A DNA stretch of 64,000 nt from JAEZJZ01 sp050949055 (GCA_050949055.1 JBMNFA010000002.1:1-64000); one strand, 5' to 3'. Positions 49,652-58,916 are shown, counted from the first letter of the stretch. Numbers and translations are program-made. The notes: generated by a model from the letters alone, not told the origin.

Positions 49652-51751
49652 TCACTCGCAGCTGGGCAGGGTCACCGTTGCCTTGAACAGGTCTCCATCG
49701 ATGGCGATCTGGAAGCTGCCACCCTGCAACTCAGTCAGACTGTTGGCAATGGATAGGCCCAAACCGGAGCCTTCGGTGTGACGCGATTCATCTCCCCGTT
49801 TGAACCGCTCCAGCAGTTCCTCAGGCGCGATATTCAATGGGGAAGCAGAGATGTTCTTCAGCGTAATGGAAACGCTGCCGCTTTGTTCAAGCACATCGAT
49901 ATACACTCGGGAAGATGGCAGGGCATATTTGATGATATTTGACAGCAGGTTCTCCAGCACTCTCCAGAGCAGACGGCCATCTGCCTTGACGCAAAGCCTC
50001 CCGTGGGGCAAGTTGGCCCTAAAATCAAGACCAGATGCCTCTAGCTTGTCCTGCAATTCCGCCATGCCCTGGGTGAGCAGCGAACTCACATCCAGTTCCT
50101 CCAGGTGCAGCGACAGAGTGCCACTGGCGGCCTTGGCTGCTTCAAACAGATCTTCTGTTAGCGTCTTAAGCCGCTCGATCTTCTGGTCGAGTATCGCCAG
50201 ATACTTTGGCGCGTTGTCTGAGCCTAGACCCTCGTTCTTCAACAGATCGATATAGGTGATCAACGACGTCAAGGGCGTCTTCAAGTCGTGGGAGACATTG
50301 GTAATTAGCTCTGCTTTCATGCGTTCGGCTTTCACTTCCCGGTCTACCGCCGCAGTCAGTCCGTCGGCGATGTTGTTCACGTTTTGCGCCAAGGCGCCAA
50401 GCTCCGGAGTTCTGTCCAGGGGGATGCGATAAGCCAGGTCTCCATTCCTGATACGTCCGGTGCCGGCGGTGATCATCTGCAGGGCCACAACTTTGCGCAT
50501 TATGAAGTACATGACAGCAGCGTTGATCAGCAACCAGAGGAAGAAACCTGCCGCGTGTCTCAAGTTAACCGCGAACCCGACGGCCAGCCCATGGGCGATC
50601 ATCAGCAGCGTGACGCGAACAGCAATCGGGGTTGCCCGGACGAAAGGCATGATGGTGTTCTGCCAGCCTGTTCGTGCTAGCCTCCAGCCAAAGCTCAGGA
50701 CTGCAAAAGCCAGTGTATGTCGCAGCAACTCTCTGCGTTTCACGCGCTTGCTGAGCATAGACCCATAAAGCAGAAGCGATAAGGCCAGAGCGACGATGGG
50801 GATGGCGCCTACGACTAACAAAGTCGGCGATTGGGACTGCTCAAATTCCCACAGCAGCTCGCCGACAGCGCTAATTCCGAGGTATGCCACCGCCGCCAAC
50901 AGGAGAAAGCCGACGTCCAAATAGATGCGGTCCTGAACTCCCAACAGCACTTCGCTACTCCCGGCTTGCCTGCCAGCAGTGTATAGGGTGTAACCGAAGC
51001 CAAGCAGAAACAGGCCAGCCCCTCCAAGGAATTGATACAGCCCGCTAGCACCGATATCCCTGTCCCGCAAATACTGCTCGGCCAGTGCTGCATATCGCTG
51101 CGGAGTCATTCCCACAAAGCTCTGGCTTCCGTCAGGCAGTTGTCGCACCGAATGGGCTGGCAGAGAAGAAAAGAACCCTTCCAGGTCGTCCACATCACCG
51201 ATGTTCTGCAAGGTCCCTCCACCTTTAATCGGCGCATAGTAGAGGTATGTGTCCGGTTCCTCCAGTTGAGCCAGCGATGAGCGGTAGACAGACAGGTCAA
51301 GAGCAATCAGTGACTCTCGCTTTTCTGCCAGTACTGGCTCCAGCTCAGCTCTCTTACGCTCCAACTCGCGATCCCTTTGGTTGATCAGCGTCTCGGCTTG
51401 ATCGGGCTGTGCAGTGCGGTATGCATCCTCTATCCATGCCTGGAAATGCTGGCTAATCGCCTGCAATTCCCTCTGCAACTCACCTTCCCAGTGCTCTCGG
51501 GTGCTTTCCCCGGAAGTGACGAACTCCTCACTGCGAAGGAATTGTGTCAGCTGATAGACGATGCTTTGGACTCTATTCAGATCCCAGCTGAGTGAATCGC
51601 TGTGCTGATAGTCCTCTGCTTGCACCGCCAACGAAAACTGGTCAGCGTGAATCAGCGCGTGACCGGACAGCAACGCACCCGCTATGGCCAGCAAAGCAGC
51701 CAAGAGCTTCACCCAGGGCTGGCAGCTAGTACTTTTCAATCTTGTAGCCAA
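49652..51751 (-). CDS. Membrane sensor histidine kinase
   Basis: 699 residues. A first helix lies at about 14-34 and an extracytoplasmic region, rich in E and Q and possibly coiled, runs to about 235. Five to six helices follow (about 238-440), then a HAMP-like linker, HisKA with NVSHDLKTPLTSLITYIDLL (phospho-His at about 510) and HATPase_c with ENLLSNIIKYALP and EGSGLGLSIANSL. Partner of the response regulator whose stop it overlaps. TTG at 51751 gives the longest form; GTG at 51712 would start right before the first helix. The signal is unknown. Confidence 0.88.
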   Translation of the reverse strand: MATRLKSTSCQPWVKLLAALLAIAGALLSGHALIHADQFSLAVQAEDYQHSDSLSWDLNRVQSIVYQLTQFLRSEEFVTSGESTREHWEGELQRELQAISQHFQAWIEDAYRTAQPDQAETLINQRDRELERKRAELEPVLAEKRESLIALDLSVYRSSLAQLEEPDTYLYYAPIKGGGTLQNIGDVDDLEGFFSSLPAHSVRQLPDGSQSFVGMTPQRYAALAEQYLRDRDIGASGLYQFLGGAGLFLLGFGYTLYTAGRQAGSSEVLLGVQDRIYLDVGFLLLAAVAYLGISAVGELLWEFEQSQSPTLLVVGAIPIVALALSLLLYGSMLSKRVKRRELLRHTLAFAVLSFGWRLARTGWQNTIMPFVRATPIAVRVTLLMIAHGLAVGFAVNLRHAAGFFLWLLINAAVMYFIMRKVVALQMITAGTGRIRNGDLAYRIPLDRTPELGALAQNVNNIADGLTAAVDREVKAERMKAELITNVSHDLKTPLTSLITYIDLLKNEGLGSDNAPKYLAILDQKIERLKTLTEDLFEAAKAASGTLSLHLEELDVSSLLTQGMAELQDKLEASGLDFRANLPHGRLCVKADGRLLWRVLENLLSNIIKYALPSSRVYIDVLEQSGSVSITLKNISASPLNIAPEELLERFKRGDESRHTEGSGLGLSIANSLTELQGGSFQIAIDGDLFKATVTLPSCE

Positions 51752-52412
51752 TGCCCCACACCACCTTCAAGTACTTCGGCTCCTTTGGATTCAACTCAAT
51801 CTTCTCCCGGATACGGCGGATGTGCACCGCCACGGTGTTGGCTGGATTGTACGCGGGTTCTTTCCAGACCTGCTCGTAGATCTGGTCGATGGAAAACACC
51901 TGCCCAGAGTTCTCGCACAGCAGTTTCAGGATGCCGTATTCCATTGGGGTCAACCGCACCGGTTGGCCATCCACGGTAACCTCCTTGCGCCTGTCATCCA
52001 CCAGCAAGCCGCCACTTTGAAATACGTCACTTTGCGGCAGGTGGCAGCCCAATTGGGTGTAGCGCCTCAGTTGCGACTTCACCCGCGCCATCAATTCCAG
52101 CGGATTAAAGGGCTTGGTCACATAGTCATCTGCTCCCATGTTCAGCCCGATGATTTTGTCAGTGTCCTCGGACTTGGCTGATAGCATGATCACTGGGATA
52201 TTGTGCTCCTCTCTGATCCGCACTGTCGCCCTGATACCATCCAGTTCTGGCATCATAATGTCCATAATCGCCAGATGAACATCATGCTCTTCTAGAAGTG
52301 CCAAAGCTTCTGTTCCGGTATATGCCTTGACCACCTGATACCCTTCATTGCGCAAATAGACTTCAATCGCATCAACAATCTCTCGATCGTCGTCACAGAC
52401 CAATATGTTCAT
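51726..52412 (-). CDS. OmpR-family response regulator
   Basis: 228 residues. Receiver domain with CDDD acidic cluster, phospho-Asp in LAIMDIMMPELDG (about residue 52) and Lys in TKPFNPLEL. The winged-helix C-terminus has NTVAVHIRRIREKIE and WGIGYKIEKY. The ATG at 52412 follows GGAGGCGGTG on the minus strand; an ATG five codons earlier lies upstream of that site. Closest in style to VanR/WalR-like regulators. Operon with the kinase that follows. Confidence 0.93.
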   Translation of the reverse strand: MNILVCDDDREIVDAIEVYLRNEGYQVVKAYTGTEALALLEEHDVHLAIMDIMMPELDGIRATVRIREEHNIPVIMLSAKSEDTDKIIGLNMGADDYVTKPFNPLELMARVKSQLRRYTQLGCHLPQSDVFQSGGLLVDDRRKEVTVDGQPVRLTPMEYGILKLLCENSGQVFSIDQIYEQVWKEPAYNPANTVAVHIRRIREKIELNPKEPKYLKVVWGIGYKIEKY

Positions 52413-52427
52413 AATCACCGCCTCCAT

Positions 52428-52807
52428 ACTCGCCGTTTCGCGCTAGATCGATCTTACCACACCAGCCATAACACCAATCCCATAGTACCAGGTGAAAATT
52501 GCCGGAAAGCTATCACCTTTCTTAAGGTTATCTTAATTGCGTTGATGCAGCCCCATCTGTCAGAAGCCGTTTTTTCTTCCCAACTGGCGACAGTCAGGTG
52601 AGGGGATTGGGCCTGCATATTCGCCATTTGCTGTCGGTGTTGGCAGGTGGACACTATCTATCGCGGTTGATGTCGATCGAATATACCGCATTTAGTAGAG
52701 GATTCTCTTGGCAAGCCGCGGCTGCTTGGATATACTTGGGGAGTGTGCGATTTGGGTTCTAGAAACGGGCCCGCCTCGTCCAGGGAAACCTAGGTGGTGA
52801 TCATTCT
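52428..52807. promoter_or_regulatory. Control region of the two-component operon, direct repeats
   Basis: This 380-base gap carries the minus-strand promoter: an extended -10 TGG TACTAT at 52492-52499 (reverse). Upstream, at the -35 position, are direct repeats TCTTAA at 52520-52525 and 52531-52536, spaced 11 bp as for OmpR-type dimers. This suggests autoregulation. The part from about 52540 to 52790 shows no gene I can support. Confidence 0.5.
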
Positions 52808-52981
52808 TTGCCCAAGCTCAAAAGATTAAAAAAGACCATCGCGAAGAAGCGGCGACTGCTGCAGCAATTGGTGGATGTGTTGGGAACGGCTCACCCGGCG
52901 GTGATTGCGGTGAGCGCTGAACTGGATCAGGACCTGAACCTCTATTATCGGGTCCGCATGTTGACCAAACGCAGCAAATAA
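52808..52981 (+). CDS. Spo0E-like small protein (aspartyl-phosphate phosphatase family)
   Basis: 57 residues, a two-helix hairpin candidate: a basic first helix (LKRLKKTIAKKRRLLQQLVD) and a second with the Spo0E signature SAELDQDLNLYY at residues 36-47, matching S-x-x-L-D-x-x-L-x-x-Y. TTG start at 52808, seven bases after AGGTGGTGA. Spo0E proteins dephosphorylate Spo0A-P and so hold back sporulation. In the consensus the residue two after LD is usually Leu; here it is Asp. It runs opposite to the neighbouring two-component system. Confidence 0.7.
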   Translation: MPKLKRLKKTIAKKRRLLQQLVDVLGTAHPAVIAVSAELDQDLNLYYRVRMLTKRSK

Positions 52982-53059
52982 GGGATAAAGTGCTCAGTAA
53001 TGGGCAACCATACGCAGGATTGACTTTCTGCGAGCCTTGTTTCAACAGGGGGTGATCGG

Positions 53060-53167
53060 TTGCCATTGTTCTTTTCTCAGGCCGTCAGCGTGGCTGTCGT
53101 GGTGGCAGCGAGCTTGAGCCTCCTCTACATATTGATTGGAGTGTTGCGAACTGGCGACAGCAGTTAG
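53060..53167 (+). CDS. 35-residue single-span membrane peptide
   Basis: A TTG-initiated frame preceded by CAGGGGGTGATC. It starts MPLFFSQ, has a hydrophobic span of about 24 residues (VSVAVVVAASLSLLYILIGV) and ends LRTGDSS. The good ribosome site and clean membrane helix argue for a real micro-protein. No homologue is known to me. It lies 78 bp after the Spo0E-like gene and just before a bidirectional terminator, so the two small genes may share a transcript. Confidence 0.5.
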   Translation: MPLFFSQAVSVAVVVAASLSLLYILIGVLRTGDSS

Positions 53168-53190
53168 GGGCTATCCTTATTCACGCACAG

Positions 53191-53224
53191 AAGAAGGACA
53201 GGGAACGCCCTGTCCTTCTTTGGT
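53191..53224. terminator. Bidirectional terminator
   Basis: A perfect 13-bp stem (53191-53203 with 53208-53220) and AACG loop between the plus-strand micro-protein and the convergent sulfatase gene. Confidence 0.88.
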
Positions 53225-53233
53225 GTGCCATAC

Positions 53234-55108
53234 TCATTCATCGCTTAGCCGGGTGCTGATTATGTCTAGCAGGTCGTGTTCCAGAGTAAGGTCCGAAACT
53301 CTCACCGTGTTGGCTGCCTCGTCGAAATGCTGCCCATATTCCTCCATATTCAGCAGTTCTCCAGACTCAAGGCTGTATAACAGGCCAGGGGTCCCCAAGT
53401 ACATCACCTGATCGGTCACCCACATGTTGTTTCTGAAGCAGACGAAACCTCCCTCTGTGTTCAGCAAGTCGTTTCCCAACGCAAAAGGAGCGGATACTCC
53501 GAGCAGGTTAGCCACGGTAGGGTAGATGTCTATCTGCCCGGCTGCAATCTTGATACTGCCACGAAATTGCTCCTGGGGCAGGTGGATCAGCAGCGGTACG
53601 CGCTGTTGCTGGAACCATTCCAGTTGCGTGAGCGAGTCCCTCCCGTAAACCAACTGCCCCAAGAGCGAGCGCTGTTCATAGGGAATGGCGGCATGGTCTC
53701 CATAGAACACCACCAAAGAGTTGTCCCAGAATCCGGCGGCAACCAGCTCGTCCACCAACACGCCGACAGCTTGGTCGGCAAAGTGAATCGACTGCAGATA
53801 ATCGCCCATCAGTGTGTCTGCAAACTTCCCTACATCCAGAGTCGCTGGCAACGGATTGGTTTCATCCTTGAATGGGAAGTGGCTGGAGAGTGAGATTAAA
53901 AAGGCATAGAAGGGCTGCCGATAACTCCGCATCTTCTCCACTGCTTGGCGGTAGAAGGAGTGATCTGTTAAGCCTAGCAGAAATCTCTCGTCGATATCAA
54001 AGTGCTCGATGTTCTGGTAGTCTTGAAAGCCTAGAGATTGGTGCATGCTGGCTCGATTCCAGAAGTCTGGCGCGTTGGCATGCATCGAGACTGTATGATA
54101 CCCGGCTTCGTTGAGAGTCTGTGCCAGCGATGAGAACCTGTTGCCAGCAAACTGGTAGTAGGCAGAGCCTTCTTTGGCTGGCAGCATGGAGACATTGGCC
54201 AGGAATTCGGCGTCCGATGTCCCGCCCCAAGCTGTCTGATAGTAGGTTTGGTCAAAACGCAGGCTACTCTCTGCCAGCCGATTCAGGTTAGGGGTGATCT
54301 CCTGTCCATTAATTGTCCGCTGCAAGACGAAAGCTTGAAACGCCTCCAGCTGGACCATGACCAGGTTCTTTCCCTCTAGAAGGCCATGGTGGTGGGCGGC
54401 GGCCACTTGCTGTTGGTGGAAATGCTCTGTGACTTGCTGCCAATCGGCGGAGGTAAGCTGGACGCGATTGATATGCTTAGCTAGATAACGCCAAGCATCC
54501 ATGGCATGATAGTGGAGCAACCCCACCTGTTGGGCCGTCCTCTTGCTGGTCTGCAAGGCCAACTGGGCGCTTTGCTCCGCTTCCAGTTTGGCCAGAACGG
54601 TACTGTTCATGGCAGCAGCAACCACCAGCAGCAAGCTGGCCAGGGCGAGGCTGATCCGTCGCTTCAGCCGGGGTGCTTGCCCCAAGAAAGAGCGAACAGA
54701 GTTGCTAGCTAGCAGCAGGGAAAGTATCGCTATGTCGGCGACATACCAGAGATCGCCCCACTTCAGCAGTGCGGTGACGCTGCTACTCACCCCCTTGGCC
54801 AGCGTCGCCTCTCGCAGCAGGTGCAGCGAAGGCAGTTCGTGCCAGTACCGCCAGCAGATTAAGTCAATCATCAGCACTGCTGTCAATAACAGGTTAGAGA
54901 GCAGCCAAGTCCAGGTGCGAACCAGCGGCCGCAAGAGTATCATTGCGGAGATCAGTACGAGTAGCGCTGCTGCCGTGGCCAACAGCCAAGCTGGCCTTGC
55001 TGCAGTTGCCTCGGACAGCACTACCTGCACATGGTATAATTTCAAACAGAAGGTGCCGATAGGCACCAGCAAACTGACCAATTCCGGGAGAAGCTGCTTT
55101 TTGTTCAT
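53234..55108 (-). CDS. LtaS-type membrane sulfatase / phosphoglycerol transferase
   Basis: 624 residues. Five N-terminal helices (residues about 8-180), a linker, then an extracellular alkaline-phosphatase-fold domain starting KNLVMVQLEAFQAFVL. The catalytic threonine is in AWGGTSDAEFLANVSMLP; metal-site segments VSMHANAPDFWNR, LSSHFPF and VVFYGDHAA follow. This is the lipoteichoic acid synthase family, which moves glycerol phosphate from phosphatidylglycerol onto a growing chain. True LTA activity versus another phosphoglycerol transferase cannot be told. ATG at 55108 after AAGGTAGTG (minus strand). Confidence 0.9.
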   Translation of the reverse strand: MNKKQLLPELVSLLVPIGTFCLKLYHVQVVLSEATAARPAWLLATAAALLVLISAMILLRPLVRTWTWLLSNLLLTAVLMIDLICWRYWHELPSLHLLREATLAKGVSSSVTALLKWGDLWYVADIAILSLLLASNSVRSFLGQAPRLKRRISLALASLLLVVAAAMNSTVLAKLEAEQSAQLALQTSKRTAQQVGLLHYHAMDAWRYLAKHINRVQLTSADWQQVTEHFHQQQVAAAHHHGLLEGKNLVMVQLEAFQAFVLQRTINGQEITPNLNRLAESSLRFDQTYYQTAWGGTSDAEFLANVSMLPAKEGSAYYQFAGNRFSSLAQTLNEAGYHTVSMHANAPDFWNRASMHQSLGFQDYQNIEHFDIDERFLLGLTDHSFYRQAVEKMRSYRQPFYAFLISLSSHFPFKDETNPLPATLDVGKFADTLMGDYLQSIHFADQAVGVLVDELVAAGFWDNSLVVFYGDHAAIPYEQRSLLGQLVYGRDSLTQLEWFQQQRVPLLIHLPQEQFRGSIKIAAGQIDIYPTVANLLGVSAPFALGNDLLNTEGGFVCFRNNMWVTDQVMYLGTPGLLYSLESGELLNMEEYGQHFDEAANTVRVSDLTLEHDLLDIISTRLSDE

Positions 55109-55246
55109 CTAATCACTACCTTATCTGGAGTGTGGGACATTGTGGTTATCTTGCCCTGAGGAACTGACTGACAATCGGTTTGAGGGGCACTTCCAGCAGA
55201 GGGGTAAGCGATTAGCTCCCTGCCGGTCTTCAGGAGGTTCTAGAAT

Positions 55247-55975
55247 ATGTCAAACGGGCGTTTTCGTCAATGGTTATTGCTGGTCGTGATGCTGCTAGCA
55301 CCCGCTCTCTCGGGGTGCAAGGGCCAGATTGCTGAGCTGCCTATCGATGTCAACAGGCTGTCGGAATACCAGGCTGCTTATCAAGCTGATGACCCCGCTG
55401 GCGGAGAGCTGGAGCTACGCCTGGTGCAGTCCGATGGGGGGCTGTGGACAGTCCATTCCGCCTTGACTGCGCCTAGCGGGGAGATGCTCAGCGAGGTCAA
55501 TCTGCGGGATGATCTGATGCCGCAAGACTCGCGAGTCGAGTTGAGGATAAATGGTGAGGAATATGTGATCGCGGCAACCTATGGCAACAACAGGCTACTG
55601 CTGCAGGCCGAAACCCCCACCGGCCCCCAGTCTGCAGAGCGAAACCTGCGCCCGCCCTACTATGATAACGAGCAGCTGTTGGCCATTCTGCCTGCTTTGC
55701 GCCTGGAACCAGGGGAGCCGGTCAAGTTTGTGCTGATTGCCACCCAGAGTGCCACCAAACTGACGCCTTCGCTGCAGCTGATGGCAGGGGAAGGAGGTCA
55801 GCCGCTGGTGGAGCAGGTGCCCCTTGCTGGCGGCAATGTTGAATGTCAGATGATCACGTTTGACGCTGGGGTCAGCGGTGCCACTGAGCAGACCTTCTGG
55901 GTGACCACTGAGGCACCCTACCGGCTAGCGAAGATGGATAATGGGACGATCACCTACACTTTGGTTGAACGATAA
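55247..55975 (+). CDS. Putative lipoprotein of unknown function
   Basis: 242 residues. Signal peptide at about 8-22 with lipobox LSGC, so the mature protein begins at a lipid-modified Cys. The rest is beta-rich and acidic, with repeated strand patterns (GELELRLVQSDGGLWTV, SRVELRINGEEYVIAA). I do not recognise the domain. ATG at 55247 behind CAGGAGG. Divergent from the sulfatase, followed 81 bp later by an amidohydrolase. Confidence 0.7.
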   Translation: MSNGRFRQWLLLVVMLLAPALSGCKGQIAELPIDVNRLSEYQAAYQADDPAGGELELRLVQSDGGLWTVHSALTAPSGEMLSEVNLRDDLMPQDSRVELRINGEEYVIAATYGNNRLLLQAETPTGPQSAERNLRPPYYDNEQLLAILPALRLEPGEPVKFVLIATQSATKLTPSLQLMAGEGGQPLVEQVPLAGGNVECQMITFDAGVSGATEQTFWVTTEAPYRLAKMDNGTITYTLVER

Positions 55976-56056
55976 CCCGTGCGGTTTCGTCATTATTGTG
56001 CAGGCAGCCGCTACCATAGACTTCAATTGGGAAGAGATAACAAGGGGGTTAAGTAA

Positions 56057-57664
56057 GTGAGAGTAGACCGCATTTTTGTGAACGGCAATCTGATTACCAT
56101 GGATCCAGCTCAACCAAGGGCTGAGGCCCTGGCTGTCGCTGACGGCAACATCGTCGCTGTCGGCGCTACAGAGGAAACTTTGGCCTTGCGGCAGCCGGAG
56201 ACTGAGGTAGTCGACCTAAAGGGGAGAACCGTCATTCCCGGGTTGAACGATAGCCATCTGCATCTGCAGACAATCGGAGCAGGACTGGAGCGGGTGTCGC
56301 TGACGACAGCCAGGTCCCAGGGAGATGTGGTGCAGTTGGGACGCCGCTTCCTGGATGAGCATGCTGACGTGCAGTGGCTGATCGGTTGGGGCTGGAACCA
56401 TGAGTATTTTGCAGACCGTCAGATGCCCACGCGGTACGACCTGGACCAGATTTCCGCCGAACTGCCGATCATCTTCTCCCGGGCTTGCGGCCATATCGTT
56501 GTGGTGAACAGCAAAGCGCTAGCGGTGGCTGGCATCGGGCGTTGCCCTGAGCAGCCAGTGGGCGGTGTAATCGACCTGGACGAGGACGGTTATCCCACCG
56601 GCATCCTGCGGGAATGCCGCGGACTGGTCACCAGACACATCCCCCGAGACACGGTGGAGGACTACAAGCGCACGCTGCAGGCGGCAGCCGGCTTGGCTGC
56701 CAGTTATGGCCTCACCGCTGTTCAGACCGACGACATTAGCGACGATATGGAAGGCAAGCTGCAAGCCTATAGCGAACTGGTGGCCGGGAGCAAGCTGCCC
56801 ATTCGCGTCAACCTGCAGATCCGCGTTGGCAGCATGGAGAAGTTGCAGCGCTACTTGGAGCTGCGGCAGCGGTTCCAGTTCCCGCCGGAAACGGTGGAAT
56901 ACGGCCCGATTAAGCTGATGACTGATGGCTCTCTGGGCGGGCGTACAGCCGCCTTGCGCCAACCTTACGCTGACGATCCAACTACTGACGGAGTGGCGGT
57001 GTTGTCCCAGGAGCAGATCAACCAGCTCCTGTCTGCTGCCCATGCTCACGGCTTACAGATGGCTGGGCATGCTATCGGGGACCGCGCCATGGATATGCTG
57101 CTGGATGGTTTTCAGCATGCGCTGAACCAAAAGCCTACCGCCGATGCGCGGCCACGCATTATCCATGCGCAGATCACGACGCCAGATATCCTGCAGCGAA
57201 TCCGTCAGATGGGTGTGCTCTGTGACATCCAGCCAGGGTTTGTGGGAACGGACCTGCACATGGTGGAGGATCGGGTCGGCAGCGAGCGGGCGCAGAGTAC
57301 CTATGCCTGGCGCACCATGCGGACCATGGGTATCCCCACCGCTGGGGGCTCCGATGCACCGGTGGAGAGCTGTAACCCGCTGATCGGAATCCAGATGGCA
57401 GTGACCAGGCAGGATTTGCATGGTTTCCCGGAAGGCGGCTGGTTGCCCGAGCAGCGCCTGACGGTGGAAGAGGCTCTTCATCTGTATACCATGGGTTCAG
57501 CCTATGCCACCTTTTCCGAAGCACGCCGAGGCTCACTGACTGCAGGCAAGCTGGCCGACTTCGTGGTCCTGGGGGAGGACATCAGCGCGGTGAATGCCGA
57601 CCAGATTCATCGCGTCCCTGTGGTGGCTACCTATGTGGGCGGAAACGTTGTCTACCAGGCTTAA
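56057..57664 (+). CDS. Amidohydrolase family 3 protein (YtcJ-like)
   Basis: 535 residues. Metal-dependent hydrolase of the amidohydrolase_3 type. A beta-sandwich N-terminus (RIFVNGNLITMDPAQPRA) leads into the barrel with metal ligands in NDSHLHL, then LMTDGSLGGRTAAL, GHAIGDRAMD and the late GGSDAPVESCNPL. The C-terminal sandwich returns with GKLADFVVLGEDIS. Substrate unknown; relatives act on N-substituted amino acids or formamides. GTG start at 56057 after AGGGGGTTAAG. Confidence 0.92.
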   Translation: MRVDRIFVNGNLITMDPAQPRAEALAVADGNIVAVGATEETLALRQPETEVVDLKGRTVIPGLNDSHLHLQTIGAGLERVSLTTARSQGDVVQLGRRFLDEHADVQWLIGWGWNHEYFADRQMPTRYDLDQISAELPIIFSRACGHIVVVNSKALAVAGIGRCPEQPVGGVIDLDEDGYPTGILRECRGLVTRHIPRDTVEDYKRTLQAAAGLAASYGLTAVQTDDISDDMEGKLQAYSELVAGSKLPIRVNLQIRVGSMEKLQRYLELRQRFQFPPETVEYGPIKLMTDGSLGGRTAALRQPYADDPTTDGVAVLSQEQINQLLSAAHAHGLQMAGHAIGDRAMDMLLDGFQHALNQKPTADARPRIIHAQITTPDILQRIRQMGVLCDIQPGFVGTDLHMVEDRVGSERAQSTYAWRTMRTMGIPTAGGSDAPVESCNPLIGIQMAVTRQDLHGFPEGGWLPEQRLTVEEALHLYTMGSAYATFSEARRGSLTAGKLADFVVLGEDISAVNADQIHRVPVVATYVGGNVVYQA

Positions 57665-57677
57665 CTGAAAGCAAACG

Positions 57678-57717
57678 AGGGACACTGGCGGCCAGGGCCG
57701 CATCAGTGTCCCTTTCA
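57678..57717 (+). terminator. Terminator after the amidohydrolase
   Basis: AGGGACACTG (57678-57687) pairs with CAGTGTCCCT (57704-57713); the loop contains a second small GGCC stem; T-rich tail. Confidence 0.75.
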
Positions 57718-57770
57718 ACTGAAACGATTACTGCTTCTCTACGTACTTACCAAGGAAGGGAGGTATCGAC

Positions 57771-58199
57771 ATGAGACAGAAAGCGAAGGTATCCGTTCCT
57801 CGATTGATCATCCGACGTGAACCAAGTCCAGACGGAGCAGTAGTGGCTGAGCTCCCCCAAGGCACCGAGCTGGAGGTGGTGCAGCGTTCGCCCCGCTATA
57901 CCCGTGTGCGTTATCTCAGCGATGCCGGTCAGGTTGAAGGTTGGGCGTCCACCAACATGTTGGAGTTTAATCACTCGCCGGGAGGAAAGCCGAGGATCTG
58001 CCCCGTTTGCCAGAGCGATTCCTGGAAAACGGTCCATGCCGGAGTTCAGCAGTCGCCTTTCTTCTTCGCGCCGGTGCATCTGGGCGGCGATGGGGTGCTA
58101 AAAGGGGATGGAGATCAAGTGGACCTGATGGCACAGGTGTGTCTTGGGTGTGGTTATGTCAGCTGGTTCGTGCCGCCCTCTGAGTTGCGCAAGCTGTAA
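57771..58199 (+). CDS. SH3-like domain fused to a zinc ribbon
   Basis: 142 residues. Residues about 5-68 form a bacterial SH3 (SH3b) domain (LIIRREPSPDGAVVAELPQG, then VEGWASTNMLEF). A CPVC pair follows at about 77-80, and a CLGCGYVSWFVP pair at about 125-128, together a four-cysteine zinc ribbon with a long insertion. There is no signal peptide, unusual for SH3b domains, which normally bind cell wall outside the cell. Function unknown. ATG at 57771 after GGAAGGGAGG. Confidence 0.7.
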   Translation: MRQKAKVSVPRLIIRREPSPDGAVVAELPQGTELEVVQRSPRYTRVRYLSDAGQVEGWASTNMLEFNHSPGGKPRICPVCQSDSWKTVHAGVQQSPFFFAPVHLGGDGVLKGDGDQVDLMAQVCLGCGYVSWFVPPSELRKL

Positions 58200-58272
58200 C
58201 GAGCAACCCTCTACCAGGATCATGCCAGAATCAGGTGGTGGCTGAGGCTGGAGCCGTCTTGCGTTGATTGGA

Positions 58273-58791
58273 TTAAGCCTCATCGTCATCGCCTAGGTCG
58301 ACCTGTTTAAGGATCTGTCTCTGCTTGCGTTTTGCCCACGACCGCAGCCAGGCTACGTCTGCACCCAGCTCGGCCAAGTTCTCCATGTTGCTCTGCACTT
58401 CCCTCAGGAACATCACCACATACGCCACCGACCAGAGGTAGATCGTAGGCTGCTGCAAGAAGGGCGTCAGTCTGTAGCTTAAACCAGCCAAGAAGGCGAT
58501 AACCAGATAAGCCACCAATTTGACTACGGTGCCTTCCCAAAGTTTGTCGCTGTGCCAACCCCGTTCACCCCGACTGCGCATTGCCAAAAACCGGGTGATA
58601 ATATCCAGCATTGCCGCGCCCAGCACTGAAAGTAACGAAACCAAGAGCGCCTGATCGGGGAAGAGGATGAAACAAATTGCTGCCAATAGGCATCCCCAGA
58701 TCACCTGTACTTGCTCCATCGCCTCTTGCAGATAGTTGACTGGACCGGTGATGAACGAGCGGGCAAGAGTTTGCCCGATTCTTAGCCACAT
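58273..58791 (-). CDS. Phage-holin-like membrane protein (toxin secretion/lysis holin type)
   Basis: 172 residues. Three to four helices between residues about 25 and 120, with the TRFLAMRSRGERGWHSDKLWEG segment between helices typical of PF05105-like holins (DxxxR ... S-x-K-x-x-x-G). The C-terminus is a charged amphipathic tail ending in an acidic run (DDDEA). No endolysin or other phage gene is nearby, so a chromosomal role is more likely. Start chosen at 58791 after AGGCAGGTG; an in-frame ATG at 58815 and a GTG at 58830 are alternatives. Confidence 0.6.
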   Translation of the reverse strand: MWLRIGQTLARSFITGPVNYLQEAMEQVQVIWGCLLAAICFILFPDQALLVSLLSVLGAAMLDIITRFLAMRSRGERGWHSDKLWEGTVVKLVAYLVIAFLAGLSYRLTPFLQQPTIYLWSVAYVVMFLREVQSNMENLAELGADVAWLRSWAKRKQRQILKQVDLGDDDEA

Positions 58792-58916
58792 AGCTGTCAC
58801 CTGCCTTTTTGACATATTGCCCGTTGCCACAGCGTATGTGGTAGTCGCAAAAACAGTGCATGTTATCGGCGCAGTGCTTCTAGGCTGCTAGTTTAGGCGC
58901 GGGTTCTGGCCTTTGA

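Noticed and set aside
58273..58791. Prophage remnant
   Set aside because: Only a holin-like protein is present; no integrase, lysin, capsid or attachment repeats nearby.
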